From assembly GCF_018275325.1 (NCBI RefSeq), contig NZ_JAGVQR010000001.1, positions 1,922,001-1,986,000 of the forward strand: 64,000 bases of DNA. Direction: 5' to 3'. Each line of letters opens with the position of its first letter. Positions within the stretch are counted from its first letter, which is position 1. Under the pieces are notes generated by a model. It was not told the origin of the DNA and searched no databases. It saw only the letters and a list, made by a program, of their open reading frames with translations. The position numbers and the translations under genes are program-made. Origin of the DNA: Nocardioides palaemonis (lineage in GTDB: Bacteria > Actinomycetota > Actinomycetes > Propionibacteriales > Nocardioidaceae). Shown one piece after another: positions 29,549-38,820 of this stretch.

Positions 29549-29820
29549 GCGCGCTCGTCACGGTGCTCGCGAGCGGCGACGGCGCCCCGCTGTGGATCCT
29601 GGCCGCCGGACCGGCCGGTGCCCTCGGCACCTACTGGGCGATCTACCGCTACTACCGCAACACCGACAAGTCCCACGCGTTCGAGCGCGACACCCTCATC
29701 GAGGCGCAGCCGGTGCAGGGACACGAGGAGAAGGTCGACCACATCTCCCGCACCCGCGACCCCGACATCGACGGCGACAACTCCGCGAAGTACCGCGAGC
29801 GGGTCCGCCGGCTGCGCTGA
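29545..29820 (+). CDS. small single-pass membrane protein
   Basis: 91 residues from the ATG in the ATGA overlap with the zinc-ribbon gene. A hydrophobic stretch (about 14-30, LWILAAGPAGALGTYWAI) is followed by YRYYRNTDKSHAFERDT and a charged tail rich in Arg and Asp. No family is recognised. Tight coupling to the SPFH and zinc-ribbon genes makes it the third member of that unit. Confidence 0.75.
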   Translation: MSALVTVLASGDGAPLWILAAGPAGALGTYWAIYRYYRNTDKSHAFERDTLIEAQPVQGHEEKVDHISRTRDPDIDGDNSAKYRERVRRLR

Positions 29821-29853
29821 CCGCCCGCCTTCGGCGCGCCCGGCCGCCGGGGA

Positions 29854-29989
29854 GCGGTGTGTGAGCGACGTTATGCGCGCGCCGAACGTGGGTGGGCCAC
29901 CGCCGGTGGCGTGGCGTACGAGTGACGCGCCAGTGGGCGGTGTGTGAGCGACGTTCTGCGCGCGCCGAACGTGGGTGGGCCACCGCCGG
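29854..29989. repeat. 53-bp direct repeat, two copies 83 bp apart
   Basis: The 53-bp copies at 29854-29906 and 29937-29989 differ at one base (A29873 versus C29956). Each runs from GCGGTGTGTGAGCGACGTT to GGGTGGGCCACCGCCGG. They lie in a non-coding gap after the SPFH operon. The unit includes GGTGGGCCACC, nearly palindromic, and may be a dispersed genomic repeat. Confidence 0.75.
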
Positions 29990-30104
29990 CAGGTCGTCGC
30001 GCTGATCTCCGGCACGTGGTCCGGGCAGGCTCCGCGTCCCTGATTGGGGGTACGTCGCGCGCATCGGCGCTGCCCGGGGCTCGGTGGCGCCTACGTTCGC
30101 GCCC

Positions 30105-30437
30105 ATGACGGTGCGGGTGGGCGCGGACGAGGTGTCACGGTCGCTCGTGGCGCACCCTGCGACCCCGACCGCCCTGCCTGCCGTGCCTCGTCCGCGCCAG
30201 GTGATCGAGATCGACCTGCGCCAGCAGGTGGGGGTGGATGCACGTCGGGAGGCACGGGCCCGTGAGGCCGCCGCGCGGTACGCCGCCCACGGCACCGACC
30301 TGCTCGCTCACGTGCAGGCGCACGGTCCCGTGGCGGAGGCCGGTCGTACTGACACCACCGACGGGTGGATGCTGGTCGGGCGATGGCTGACGCTCGTCGC
30401 CGTGCTCAGCCTGCTCGTGGTCGCGTTCGCGGTGTAG
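30105..30437 (+). CDS. small protein with C-terminal membrane anchor
   Basis: 110 residues from ATG 30105; a GTG 21 bases upstream is also in frame. The N-terminal 85 residues are hydrophilic, with an alanine/arginine-rich helix (DARREARAREAAARYAAHG), and the last 20 residues (LTLVAVLSLLVVAFAV) are a membrane span ending at the C-terminus, as in tail-anchored proteins. No ribosome site is obvious, and no family is recognised. Coding bias and length make it probably real. Confidence 0.5.
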   Translation: MTVRVGADEVSRSLVAHPATPTALPAVPRPRQVIEIDLRQQVGVDARREARAREAAARYAAHGTDLLAHVQAHGPVAEAGRTDTTDGWMLVGRWLTLVAVLSLLVVAFAV

Positions 30438-30446
30438 GGCCGCCCC

Positions 30447-31835
30447 TCAGACGCCCTGGGAGACGCTCGACATGTTGAAGTCGGGGATGCGCAGGGCCGG
30501 CGTGGCGGTGCGCGAGAAGTAGTCGTCGCCCCACTCCCGGCTGAGGCTCGGCACCGTCGCGCTCGCCGCGCTGAAGCGGTTGAGCAGGTCGATCGGCGAC
30601 TCGTTCCAGCGGAAGTTGTTGGCGGCGCCGACGATCTCGCCGTCCTCCACGACGTAGACGCCGTCGCGGGTGAGGCCGGTCAGCAGCATGGTCTGCGGGT
30701 CGACCTCGCGGATGTACCACAGGCAGGTCAGCAGCAGGCCGCGCTGGACGCCCGCGACCATGTCCTCGACGGTGCCGGCGCCGTCGCCGACCTCGAGGAC
30801 CAGGTTGTCGATCATCGGGGTCACCGGCTGGCCGGTCATGCCGGCGGAGTGGCGCGTCTGGAGCAGGCCGGTGAGCAGGCCGTCGCGGATCCAGTCGGTG
30901 CGTTCGAGGCGCAGGCCGTTGTCGAAGACCGAGTCGGTGTTGTCGGACGCGCCCGCGACCGCGAACGGCGCGCACTCCAGCCCGGGGTGCGCCGGGTCGG
31001 AGAACAGCGTGACGCCCGGCGCGGCGACCTTGTCGCCGATCCGGGTCCCGCCGCCGCGGCGGCTGTAGACGGACTCGCCCTCGTGGGCGACGCGGGCGCC
31101 GGCGCTCCAGTAGGCGTCGACCATCAGGTCGGCGACCGACGAGGGCGGCAGGATCGTGTCGTAGCGGCCGGCCGGGAGGTCGATGCGCCGCTCGGCCCAC
31201 GCGAGCCGGCGTGCGACGTTGGAGGCCATCGCCGCGGCGTCGACGTCGCGGAAGTCGCGGGTCGCGCCGCCCACCCACGCGCTGCGGGTGAGCGAGGTGT
31301 CCTTCGCGGTGCAGGCGTAGTGGCCGGTGGGCTGGGCGTGCCGCAGTCGCAGGCCGCGCGACGACCCGAGGTAGGTGGTGGTGACGTCGTGGTTGACGAA
31401 GCCGTAGAGCAGGCGGCCCTCCGCCCCGGCCTGGCCGAACGCCTCGCCCAGAGCGGGCGCGAACGCGTCGTAGACCCGGATGTCGGTGGTGGCAGGCTCG
31501 TCGTCCCAGTCGGGGGACGTGATGGCCTCAACGAGGTCGGCGGCATCCTCGGCGGGCGACCCGGCGCGGGCCGCGGCGTCAGCCGCCTCCACGAGCGCCG
31601 TCACCTGCTCGGGCGTCGAGGCGCTGCCGGACACCGAGCCGGTCGCGATGCCGCCGCCCACCGCGGCGAAGCTGACGACCGTGACCGACACCTCGGTCAT
31701 CACGCCGTTGGTGGTGAGCGTGTTGTTGGCCCAGCGCAGGTTGGCGCTGGTGACGTCGCGCACGATCGCGACGCAGTCGTCGGCGGTCGAGGTCGCGAGC
31801 GCGTGCTCGACGAGCTGCTGGGGAGAGGTCGTCAT
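30447..31835 (-). CDS. TldE/PmbA-like metallopeptidase-family protein
   Basis: 462 residues, ATG at 31833-31835 overlapping the tldD stop (TGATG). Matches the TldD/PmbA family from N- to C-terminus but lacks an HExxxH zinc motif, as expected for the TldE partner. TldD/TldE heterodimers degrade unfolded or modified peptides in the cytoplasm and mature some microcins. The family context is strong; a substrate is not visible nearby. Confidence 0.87.
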   Translation of the reverse strand: MTTSPQQLVEHALATSTADDCVAIVRDVTSANLRWANNTLTTNGVMTEVSVTVVSFAAVGGGIATGSVSGSASTPEQVTALVEAADAAARAGSPAEDAADLVEAITSPDWDDEPATTDIRVYDAFAPALGEAFGQAGAEGRLLYGFVNHDVTTTYLGSSRGLRLRHAQPTGHYACTAKDTSLTRSAWVGGATRDFRDVDAAAMASNVARRLAWAERRIDLPAGRYDTILPPSSVADLMVDAYWSAGARVAHEGESVYSRRGGGTRIGDKVAAPGVTLFSDPAHPGLECAPFAVAGASDNTDSVFDNGLRLERTDWIRDGLLTGLLQTRHSAGMTGQPVTPMIDNLVLEVGDGAGTVEDMVAGVQRGLLLTCLWYIREVDPQTMLLTGLTRDGVYVVEDGEIVGAANNFRWNESPIDLLNRFSAASATVPSLSREWGDDYFSRTATPALRIPDFNMSSVSQGV

Positions 31836-33355
31836 CAGTGGCCTGCCTCGTCGATGGTGTTGAGGATGTTCACGCCGCGGAACAGCGCGGACGGGCAGCC
31901 GTGGCTGACCGCCGCGACCTGGCCCGGCTGGGCCTTGCCGCAGTTGAAGGCGCCGCCCAGGACCCAGGTGTCGGGACCGCCGACCGCCTCCATGGAGCCC
32001 CAGAAGTCGGTCGTGGTGGCCTGGTAGGCGACGTCGCGGAGCATCCCGTCGAGCCGGCCGTCGGCGATCTTGTAGAACCGCTGGCCGGTGAACTGGAAGT
32101 TGAAGCGCTGCATGTCGATCGACCACGACTTGTCGCCCACGACGTAGATGCCGCGCTCGACCTTGCCGATGAGGTCGTCGGTGGACAGGTCGTCGGTGCC
32201 GGGCATCAGCGACACGTTGGCCATCCGCTGGATCGGGATGTGGCCGGGGGAGTCGGCGTACGCGCAGCCGTTCGAGCGGCCGTCGTTGAGCTCGGGCTTG
32301 AGGTGGCCCATGCTCCGGTCGAGCTGGTAGCCGACCAGCACGCCGTCGCGGACGATGTCCCACTCCTGGGTCTGCACGCCCTCGTCGTCGTAGCCCACCG
32401 TCGAGAGGCCGTGGGGCGTGGTGCGGTCGCCGCGGACGTTCATCACCGGCGAGCCGTACTGCAGGGTGCCGAGCTTGTCGTAGGTGGCGAACGACGTGCC
32501 GGCGTAGTTGGCCTCGTAGCCCAGCGCCCGGTCGAGCTCGGTGGCGTGTCCGATCGACTCGTGGATGGTGAGCCACAGGTTCGACGGGTCGACGACCAGG
32601 TCGTAGGACCCGGCCTCGACGCTCGGGGCGGCGAGCTTCTCGGCGAGCAGGTCGGGGACCTCGGCCAGCTCGGCGTCCCAGTCCCAGTGGCTGCCGTCGA
32701 GGTACTCCCAGCCGCGACCGACGGGCGGGGCGATGGAGGCCATCGTGTCGAAGAGCCCGCTCTTCTCGTCCTCGCCGCTGGCCTCGAAGCCGGGCTGGAG
32801 GCGTACGCGCTGCTGCGTGGTGCGCGTGCCGGTGAGGTCGGCGTAGTACTTGTTCTCCTGCACCTGCTGGAGGAACGCGGTGGCGTGGGAGACCGCGTCG
32901 GCGGCCCGCAGCCGCTCGGTCCAGTCGACCAGCAGTGCCGCCTTGTCACGCGTCGGGACCTCGAGCGGGTTGACGTCGTAGCTCGAGACCCACGTGACGT
33001 CGTCGTGGACCGGCTCGGGTGCGAGCTCGACGGGAGTGGTGGTCATCGCCGCAGCGACCTTCGCCACCGCGACCGCCGTCTCGGCGACGCGGCGCGCCTC
33101 GTCGTCGGTGAGCACGACGCCGGAGGCGAAGCCCCACGCGCCGCGGTGGACCACGCGGACCGCGAACCCGAGGTCCTCGGCGTCGCTGGCGGTCTGCAGC
33201 ACGCCGTCGCGGGCGCCGAGGTACTGGTACCGGTTGCGCTCGAAGCGGAAGTCGGCGTGGCTGGCGCCGAGCTCCTGGGCTCGGGCCAGGGCCACGTCGC
33301 CGAGGCGGCGGTGCGGCAGGTCGCTGAAGGTCGGGTCGAGCCCGGGCGCACTCAT
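31835..33355 (-). CDS. tldD: TldD-like zinc metallopeptidase
   Basis: 506 residues. The zinc motif HESIGH (His265, Glu266, His270) lies in LTIHESIGHATELD, and late cysteines in NGCAYADSPGH supply a further conserved patch. It is the catalytic subunit of the TldD/TldE protease and directly precedes its partner on the same strand. No signal sequence. ATG at 33353-33355 lies 25 bp after the sbcC stop, so it may be read from the sbcDC transcript. Confidence 0.9.
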   Translation of the reverse strand: MSAPGLDPTFSDLPHRRLGDVALARAQELGASHADFRFERNRYQYLGARDGVLQTASDAEDLGFAVRVVHRGAWGFASGVVLTDDEARRVAETAVAVAKVAAAMTTTPVELAPEPVHDDVTWVSSYDVNPLEVPTRDKAALLVDWTERLRAADAVSHATAFLQQVQENKYYADLTGTRTTQQRVRLQPGFEASGEDEKSGLFDTMASIAPPVGRGWEYLDGSHWDWDAELAEVPDLLAEKLAAPSVEAGSYDLVVDPSNLWLTIHESIGHATELDRALGYEANYAGTSFATYDKLGTLQYGSPVMNVRGDRTTPHGLSTVGYDDEGVQTQEWDIVRDGVLVGYQLDRSMGHLKPELNDGRSNGCAYADSPGHIPIQRMANVSLMPGTDDLSTDDLIGKVERGIYVVGDKSWSIDMQRFNFQFTGQRFYKIADGRLDGMLRDVAYQATTTDFWGSMEAVGGPDTWVLGGAFNCGKAQPGQVAAVSHGCPSALFRGVNILNTIDEAGH

Positions 33356-33380
33356 GCGGACGAACCTACCGAAGTCGTCC

Positions 33381-36300
33381 TCACCCGACGCGCAGGGACA
33401 CCCGGCTGCCGTGTCGTCCGCGGTGGACCCGCAGCTGGGTGGGGATGCGGGTCTGCAGCTCCGGCACGTGGCTGACCACGCCCACCACCCGGCCGCCGTC
33501 GCGCAGCGTGTCGAGGGTGTCCATGACGTCCTCGAGGGTGTCGGCGTCGAGGGTGCCGAAGCCCTCGTCGACGAACAACGTGTCGAGATCGGCGCCGCCC
33601 GCCTCGGCGGTGATCACGTCGGCGAGGCCGAGCGCGAGGGCCAGGGACACCACGAACGTCTCCCCGCCCGAGAGGGTCGCGGGGTCGCGGCTGTCGCCGG
33701 TCCAGTCGTCGCGGACCAGCAGGCTCAGCCCGCCGCGCGTCTCGCCGGCGCCGCGGCGACCGGTGTGGACGAGGGAGTAGCGGCGGTCGCTCATCGTGGA
33801 CAGCCGCAGGTTGGCGGCCTCGACCACCTGTCCGAGCCGGTGGGCCAGGACGTAGGCGGACAGCCGCATCTGGAGCTGGTTGTCGGCGTGCTTGCCCTCG
33901 ACGGTCGCGGCCAGTCGGGCCACCACGTCGAGGTCGGCCAGCAGCGGGTGCCAGGCGGACAGCGCGGAGTCGACGTCGGCGGCCAGCCCGTCGAGGCGGG
34001 CGGCCCGGTCCTGGAGCCGGGCCTCGCGCTGCCGGGCGGCCTGTGCCTCGGCGCGGGCACGGTGGAGGTCGCGGGCGAGGGCCTCGAGGTCGGGCGCGGT
34101 GGTGGCCGCGGCCTCGACGAGCGCCGGGTCGGCCAGTCGCGCACGGACCCGCGCGAGGTCGTGGCCGTGCTGCTCGACCCGACGACGGAGTGCGGCGAGA
34201 CGGTCGGTGTCGAGCCAGGCGTGCGCGGCCTCCTCGGCAGACCCGAAGCCGTGCTCGCGGGCGGTGTCGGCCGCGGCGTCCCCGGCCCGCAGGGACTCGC
34301 CCCGGGCACGGTCCAGCTCGGCCACGGCCGTCAGCAGCCGGCCCGCGACGCCGTCGACGCGCTGGTGGTGCGCGACCAGCGCCTCGAGGTCGGCGTCGTC
34401 GGCCAGCACGTCGCGGACCCGGGAGCGCAGGTCGTCGAGCCGCGAGGTCACGACGGCGACCTCCGTGGCGAGCCGGGCGGCGTCGGCGGTGGTGCGGTCG
34501 AGCTCGTCGGCCGTCGCGGCCTGGTCGTCGCGCAGCGCCGCCACCCGCCGCTCGAGGGTGGGGACGTCCGCCGCGAGCGCCGCGGCGTCCTCGAGCCGGG
34601 CGCGTACGTCGTCGCGTGCGGCGATCAGCTCGTCCCGGGTGCCGCCGGCCTCGACGACGGCGGCGGTGCGGCGCGCCTCGAGCCCGCGCACCTGCTGGGC
34701 GTGGGCCTCCACGACGGCCTCGAGGTCGTCGACCTCCCGGCGGGCCGCACGCTCGGCGGCCTCGTCGGGCGCTCCGGGAGCGGGCGCGGCGGGGGAGGGG
34801 TGGTCGGCGGACCCGCACACCGGGCAGCAGCCGCCGACCGCGAGCCGGGACGCGATCTCCGCGGCCATCCCGTCGAGGCGCTGCTCGCGGATCTCGACCA
34901 GCCTCTCGCGCGCGACGAGCCGGGCGGACGCCGCGGCGCGCTGCTCCTGCTCGGCCTCCTCGAGCCGCACCGTCAGCTCCGCGGCGGTGCGTGCGGCGCG
35001 CAGCCGGACGTCGAGCGCGGCGAGCTCGGACTCCAGCGCGGGCACGAGCGTTGCCGCGTCGACGGCGCGGGCGAGGCGCGGGGCGAGGTCGTCGAGCAGC
35101 GCCGGGAGCTCGGCGGCCCGGGCGGCGAGGCCCTCGACCCGGGTGGCCGCCGTGTCCCGGTCGCGTGCGAGGCGGTCCAGGTCGCCGGCGAGGGCCGCGG
35201 CCTGCTCGCGCAGGGGACGCACGCGTGCGAGGTCGGTGAGCGCGCGGACGGCGACCCGCTGGTGCTCGGCGACCTGCTGGTCGTCGGGCTCGGCGCCGTC
35301 GTCGTCGGGGCCGTCGTCGTCGGGGCCGACGAGGTGGGCGAGCTCGCGCCGGAGACCGACGACCTCGCGCTCGGCAGCGTCCTCGGCCGTCCGTGCGGCG
35401 ACGGCGACCTCCTGGAGCGGTCGGACGGCGAGCGCACGCTCGGCGGCCGCCGCGGCCGCGACGTGACGCTGGTGCTCTTCGGCGGCGCCGAGGAGGCCGG
35501 CGAGCTCGCGCTCGGCCGCGGCGTGGTCGGCCCGTCGGCCCGCGAGCTCGGTGCCGGCGGCTGCCGCGTCGGTGGCCGCCTGCTCCGCCGCGGTCGACGC
35601 GGCGACGCTGGTGGTCTCGGCGGCGGCGAGCGTCGACGTCGCGCTCGCGAGGCCACGCGCCCACTCGACGAGCAGGTCCGGCTCGTCCGCCCACTCGTCC
35701 GGGGCGGGCTCGCCGCTGACCTCGCTGACGCGGCTGGCGAGGTCGGCCAGCGCGGAACGGTGGTCGTCGGAGGCGCGGCGCAGCTCCACGCGCCGCTCGC
35801 GCAGCCAGCGCTCGACCTGGTCGAAGCGCCCGGTGCGGAAGACCTGCTGGAGCAGCGCGTGGCGCTCCTCCGAGCGGGCGCGCAGGAACGCCTGGAAGCG
35901 CCCCTGCGGGAGCAGCGCGACCTGGCAGAACTGCGGGAGGGTCATGCCGACGAGGCGCGTGACGAGGTGGCCGGTCTCGTCGAGGCGGGTGCTGAGCGGG
36001 TGCCAGGCCTCGGTGCCGTCGGGGTCGCGCCGCCGCTCCGAGATCACCACGCGGGCCTGCTCCGTCGTGGTGCCGGTGCCGCGCTTCTTGGGACGACGCC
36101 ACGCGGGGGACCGGTCGATGCGGAACCTACGCCCGGAGAGCGTGGCCTCGAGCACCACGCGCGGGACGACGTCGTCGCCGGCGTGGTCCGAGCGCAGCCG
36201 CTTGGCGGTGGCGCGGTCGCCCGGCACGTCGCCGTAGAGCGCGAAGCAGACGGCGTCGAGCACGCTGGACTTGCCGGCGCCGGTCGGCCCGCTGAGCAGG

Positions 36301-36392
36301 AACAGCCCGGCGTCAGACAGCGCGTCGAAGTCGATGCGGGCGGGGTCGGCGAAGGGTCCGAAGCCGGTCACCTCGAGGTGGTGGAGCCTCAC
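33381..36392 (-). CDS. sbcC: exonuclease subunit SbcC (Rad50-like SMC ATPase)
   Basis: 1003 residues from the GTG at 36390-36392, in GTGA overlap with sbcD. Walker A GPTGAGKSSV is near residue 33, long coiled coils flank the zinc-hook CPVC (CCPVCGSADH near the middle), and the C-terminal ATPase half carries LSGGETFVVSLALALGLAD and Walker B DTLFVDEGFGTLD. With SbcD it trims hairpins and DNA ends. The antisense strand is also open over much of this length because of the GC bias. Confidence 0.93.
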   Translation of the reverse strand: MRLHHLEVTGFGPFADPARIDFDALSDAGLFLLSGPTGAGKSSVLDAVCFALYGDVPGDRATAKRLRSDHAGDDVVPRVVLEATLSGRRFRIDRSPAWRRPKKRGTGTTTEQARVVISERRRDPDGTEAWHPLSTRLDETGHLVTRLVGMTLPQFCQVALLPQGRFQAFLRARSEERHALLQQVFRTGRFDQVERWLRERRVELRRASDDHRSALADLASRVSEVSGEPAPDEWADEPDLLVEWARGLASATSTLAAAETTSVAASTAAEQAATDAAAAGTELAGRRADHAAAERELAGLLGAAEEHQRHVAAAAAAERALAVRPLQEVAVAARTAEDAAEREVVGLRRELAHLVGPDDDGPDDDGAEPDDQQVAEHQRVAVRALTDLARVRPLREQAAALAGDLDRLARDRDTAATRVEGLAARAAELPALLDDLAPRLARAVDAATLVPALESELAALDVRLRAARTAAELTVRLEEAEQEQRAAASARLVARERLVEIREQRLDGMAAEIASRLAVGGCCPVCGSADHPSPAAPAPGAPDEAAERAARREVDDLEAVVEAHAQQVRGLEARRTAAVVEAGGTRDELIAARDDVRARLEDAAALAADVPTLERRVAALRDDQAATADELDRTTADAARLATEVAVVTSRLDDLRSRVRDVLADDADLEALVAHHQRVDGVAGRLLTAVAELDRARGESLRAGDAAADTAREHGFGSAEEAAHAWLDTDRLAALRRRVEQHGHDLARVRARLADPALVEAAATTAPDLEALARDLHRARAEAQAARQREARLQDRAARLDGLAADVDSALSAWHPLLADLDVVARLAATVEGKHADNQLQMRLSAYVLAHRLGQVVEAANLRLSTMSDRRYSLVHTGRRGAGETRGGLSLLVRDDWTGDSRDPATLSGGETFVVSLALALGLADVITAEAGGADLDTLFVDEGFGTLDADTLEDVMDTLDTLRDGGRVVGVVSHVPELQTRIPTQLRVHRGRHGSRVSLRVG

Positions 36393-37558
36393 GACGCGGC
36401 CCCCGTCCCGACCAGGACGTCCTGGTCGGGGTCGTGGCAGCACGCGTCGACGGCCTGCTGGAGCAGCTCCGACTCCTCGGGCGTCGCGGGCGCACCGCGC
36501 ACGTGGCGGAGGAAGTCGAGGGTGACCTCGTGGTCGCTGCGCCCCGCGGCCGGGGCGGCGGGTGCGTCGTCGCGCACCACCGGCGCGGGGAACTGCAGGA
36601 CGAGCGTGTGCGGGAAGCGGCGCCGCAGCAGCTCCATCGCCCGGGGCGGGCGGGGCACGTCGGTGACGGTCGCCTGGATCCAGTGGTCCTCCAGCACGGT
36701 GAGTGCGGGGTCGGCCAGCAGGTCGTCGAGGCGACCGGCGATCCGGGACAGGCGGCGCGGCACCGGTGCGTCGATCCAGTGGGCCGCGGAGAAGCCGCGT
36801 GCGTCGAGCTCGACGAGCCAGGACCCCTTGGCCTGGTCGGCCTCGGAGAACGAGTACGCCAGGGGCGAGCCGGAGTAGCGCAGGGCGGGGGCGAGCTCGT
36901 GGGGACCGTGGAGGTGGCCGAGCGCGGTGTAGTCGATCCCGTCGAAGAGGCTGGTGGCGACCCGGGAGACGCCGCCGACGCTGATGTCGCGCTCGGACTC
37001 GCTCGGCGTGGCCCCGGCGACGAACGCGTGGGCGAGGACCACCGACCGGGTCCCGGAGGAGCGGACGGCGAGGTCGCGGCGCACGCGCGTCATCGCCTCG
37101 GCGAGCGCCGCCTCGTGGCTGCGGCGCGGCAGCGACCACGGCTCGAGCAGCGCCGACGGATCGAGGTAGGGCAGGGCGTGGAAGGCCACGTCGCCGTGCT
37201 CGTCGCCGAGGACGACCGGCGTGCCGATGCCGGCGGCGTCGGTGCGGACGAAGACGCCAGCGGCATCCATCAGGCGGGAGCCGAAGCCGAGCCGGCGGGC
37301 GCTGTCGTGGTTGCCGCTGCTGACCACCACCGAGGCGCGCGACGCGGCGAGCCGGGCGAACGCGTCGTCGGCGAGCTCGACAGCGTCCACGTGGGGCAGG
37401 GCCCGGTCGTAGACGTCGCCGGACACCACCACGACGTCGACCCGCTCCGACTCCACGACCTCCAGCAGGTGGTCGACGAACGCACCCTGGTGGCCCAGGA
37501 GCCCTTCGCGGTGGAAGGACCTCCCGAGGTGCCAGTCGGAGGTGTGGAGGATGCGCAC
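36389..37558 (-). CDS. sbcD: exonuclease subunit SbcD (Mre11-like nuclease)
   Basis: 389 residues from GTG. Metallophosphoesterase motifs run in order: HTSDWHLGR near 5, VSGDVYDRA near 47, SSGNHDSAR near 80, and LGHLHGPH mid-way. These bind the two catalytic metals. The stop overlaps the sbcC start by four bases, so the complex subunits are co-translated. The upstream frame extension lies in the fdhD intergenic region and is not used. Confidence 0.92.
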   Translation of the reverse strand: MRILHTSDWHLGRSFHREGLLGHQGAFVDHLLEVVESERVDVVVVSGDVYDRALPHVDAVELADDAFARLAASRASVVVSSGNHDSARRLGFGSRLMDAAGVFVRTDAAGIGTPVVLGDEHGDVAFHALPYLDPSALLEPWSLPRRSHEAALAEAMTRVRRDLAVRSSGTRSVVLAHAFVAGATPSESERDISVGGVSRVATSLFDGIDYTALGHLHGPHELAPALRYSGSPLAYSFSEADQAKGSWLVELDARGFSAAHWIDAPVPRRLSRIAGRLDDLLADPALTVLEDHWIQATVTDVPRPPRAMELLRRRFPHTLVLQFPAPVVRDDAPAAPAAGRSDHEVTLDFLRHVRGAPATPEESELLQQAVDACCHDPDQDVLVGTGAAS

Positions 37559-37635
37559 GCGACGAAAATAGGCGGCCCCACCGACAGCCGCGTGCCCCCA
37601 CGCCGGAGGGCGGTCCGGCGGGTGGCGGGCGCCAC

Positions 37636-38463
37636 TCAGCAGTAGCGGACGGTCCGCCCGGGCGAGGTGAAGCCCCACAGGTCGATGCCGGCCTCCTCGG
37701 CGAGGCCCGCGGCGAGGCTCGTGGGCGCGCCCACGGCGACGATCGAGCCGATGCCGCTGGCCGCCGCCTTCTGGACCAGCTCGAACCCCACCCGCCCGCT
37801 CAGGACGAGGCACGCCGTGGCGGTCGGCTCGCCGGCCAGCACGCGGGCGCCGACGACCTTGTCGACCGCGTTGTGGCGACCCACGTCCTCGCGGACCACG
37901 CGCAGCGTGCCGTCGGCGTCGGCGAGCCCGGCCGCGTGCACCCCGCCGGTCCGGTCGAAGAGCGCCTGCTTCTCGCGCAGGGCGTCGGGCAGGCGGCGTA
38001 CGACGTCGGCGTCCGGCCGTGCTCCGGCCCACGGCGCGGCGGACCGGGTGGTGAGCGCGTCGCTGACGCTGTCCTTGCCGCAGACCCCGCAGGCCGACGA
38101 GCCGGAGGAGGACGCGACGTGGCGGTGCGGGACCGCGGCGCCGTCGGCGAGGTCGACCGTGACGACGTTGAACTCCTGGTCGGCCGAGAGGTCGGCGTCG
38201 GTGCAGTAGGCGACCCGCTCGATGCCCGCGCCGGTGGTGAGTCCCTCGTGGACGAGCCAGCCCGCGGCCAGCTCGAAGTCGTGCCCGGGCGTACGCATCG
38301 TCACCCACGCGCGGCGGGGCGCGACGCCGCGCGAGCGCACCCGGATCTCGAGCGGCTCCTCCGTGACGAGCCGGTCCTCGCGCGGCTGCTCGCGGTCGTC
38401 GGAGTGCTCCACGACGCGGGTCCGCACGGAGGGTCCGGGGCGTCGGGCTCGGGTGTCGCTCAC
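37636..38463 (-). CDS. fdhD: formate dehydrogenase accessory sulfurtransferase FdhD
   Basis: 275 residues from the GTG at 38461-38463. The conserved CGVC (Cys125, Cys128) within SSSGSSACGVCGK is the sulfur relay motif, and LSGRVGFELVQKAA near the C-terminus is family-specific. FdhD passes sulfur to the molybdenum cofactor of formate dehydrogenases. No formate dehydrogenase is in this window, so its client is elsewhere. A longer frame from 38553 would add about 30 residues. Confidence 0.92.
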   Translation of the reverse strand: MSDTRARRPGPSVRTRVVEHSDDREQPREDRLVTEEPLEIRVRSRGVAPRRAWVTMRTPGHDFELAAGWLVHEGLTTGAGIERVAYCTDADLSADQEFNVVTVDLADGAAVPHRHVASSSGSSACGVCGKDSVSDALTTRSAAPWAGARPDADVVRRLPDALREKQALFDRTGGVHAAGLADADGTLRVVREDVGRHNAVDKVVGARVLAGEPTATACLVLSGRVGFELVQKAAASGIGSIVAVGAPTSLAAGLAEEAGIDLWGFTSPGRTVRYC

Positions 38464-38539
38464 GCCCCCGACACTAGCCGGGTGGGTGGTCGAGATCACC
38501 ACGTCGTCGATGCCGTGGACGGCTCCGACAGACGTAGAA

Positions 38540-38573
38540 TGTAAGAGCCGCAACGGAGCGGCCGACTCTTACA
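38540..38573. promoter_or_regulatory. inverted repeat between fdhD and the 47-residue gene
   Basis: TGTAAGAG (38540-38547) and CTCTTACA (38566-38573) are exact reverse complements 18 bp apart, with CCGC/GCGG pairing inside. It sits in the divergent promoter region about 60 bp before a small plus-strand gene, and may be an operator or leader hairpin. Confidence 0.5.
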
Positions 38574-38634
38574 CATCGGAGTCGTCACCAGTGCCAGAAC
38601 TCAGGGCCGGACGCCCTCGAAAGGACAGATCTCC

Positions 38635-38778
38635 ATGACCACGCAGCTGCACCTCGCCTTCAGCCTCGTCGACTCGCGGGCGCACTCGGCGGAGGACCGC
38701 GCCCTCCTGCGCAACGTGGAGATCGCCCGTCGCGAGGAGCGCCGCGCCCGACGCGCCGCGCGCCGCAAGACCCGCTGA
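38635..38778 (+). CDS. 47-residue basic small protein
   Basis: Starts MTTQLHLAFSLVDSRAHSAE and ends with an arginine-rich tail REERRARRAARRKTR; AAAGGACAG lies at proper distance before the ATG. No family is recognised. The basic C-terminus could bind nucleic acid or an acidic partner. Coding is supported by the ribosome site and the upstream inverted repeat rather than by homology. The osmC-like gene starts 42 bp downstream. Confidence 0.6.
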   Translation: MTTQLHLAFSLVDSRAHSAEDRALLRNVEIARREERRARRAARRKTR

Positions 38779-38820
38779 CCCCGGCCGGCCCCCGGGGCCG
38801 GCTCTGGCAGGCTGTCGCGC

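Noticed and set aside
32994..36878. Very long plus-strand open frame opposite sbcC and tldD
   Set aside because: Antisense openness is normal at this GC content; the minus strand has clear SbcC, SbcD and TldD motifs.
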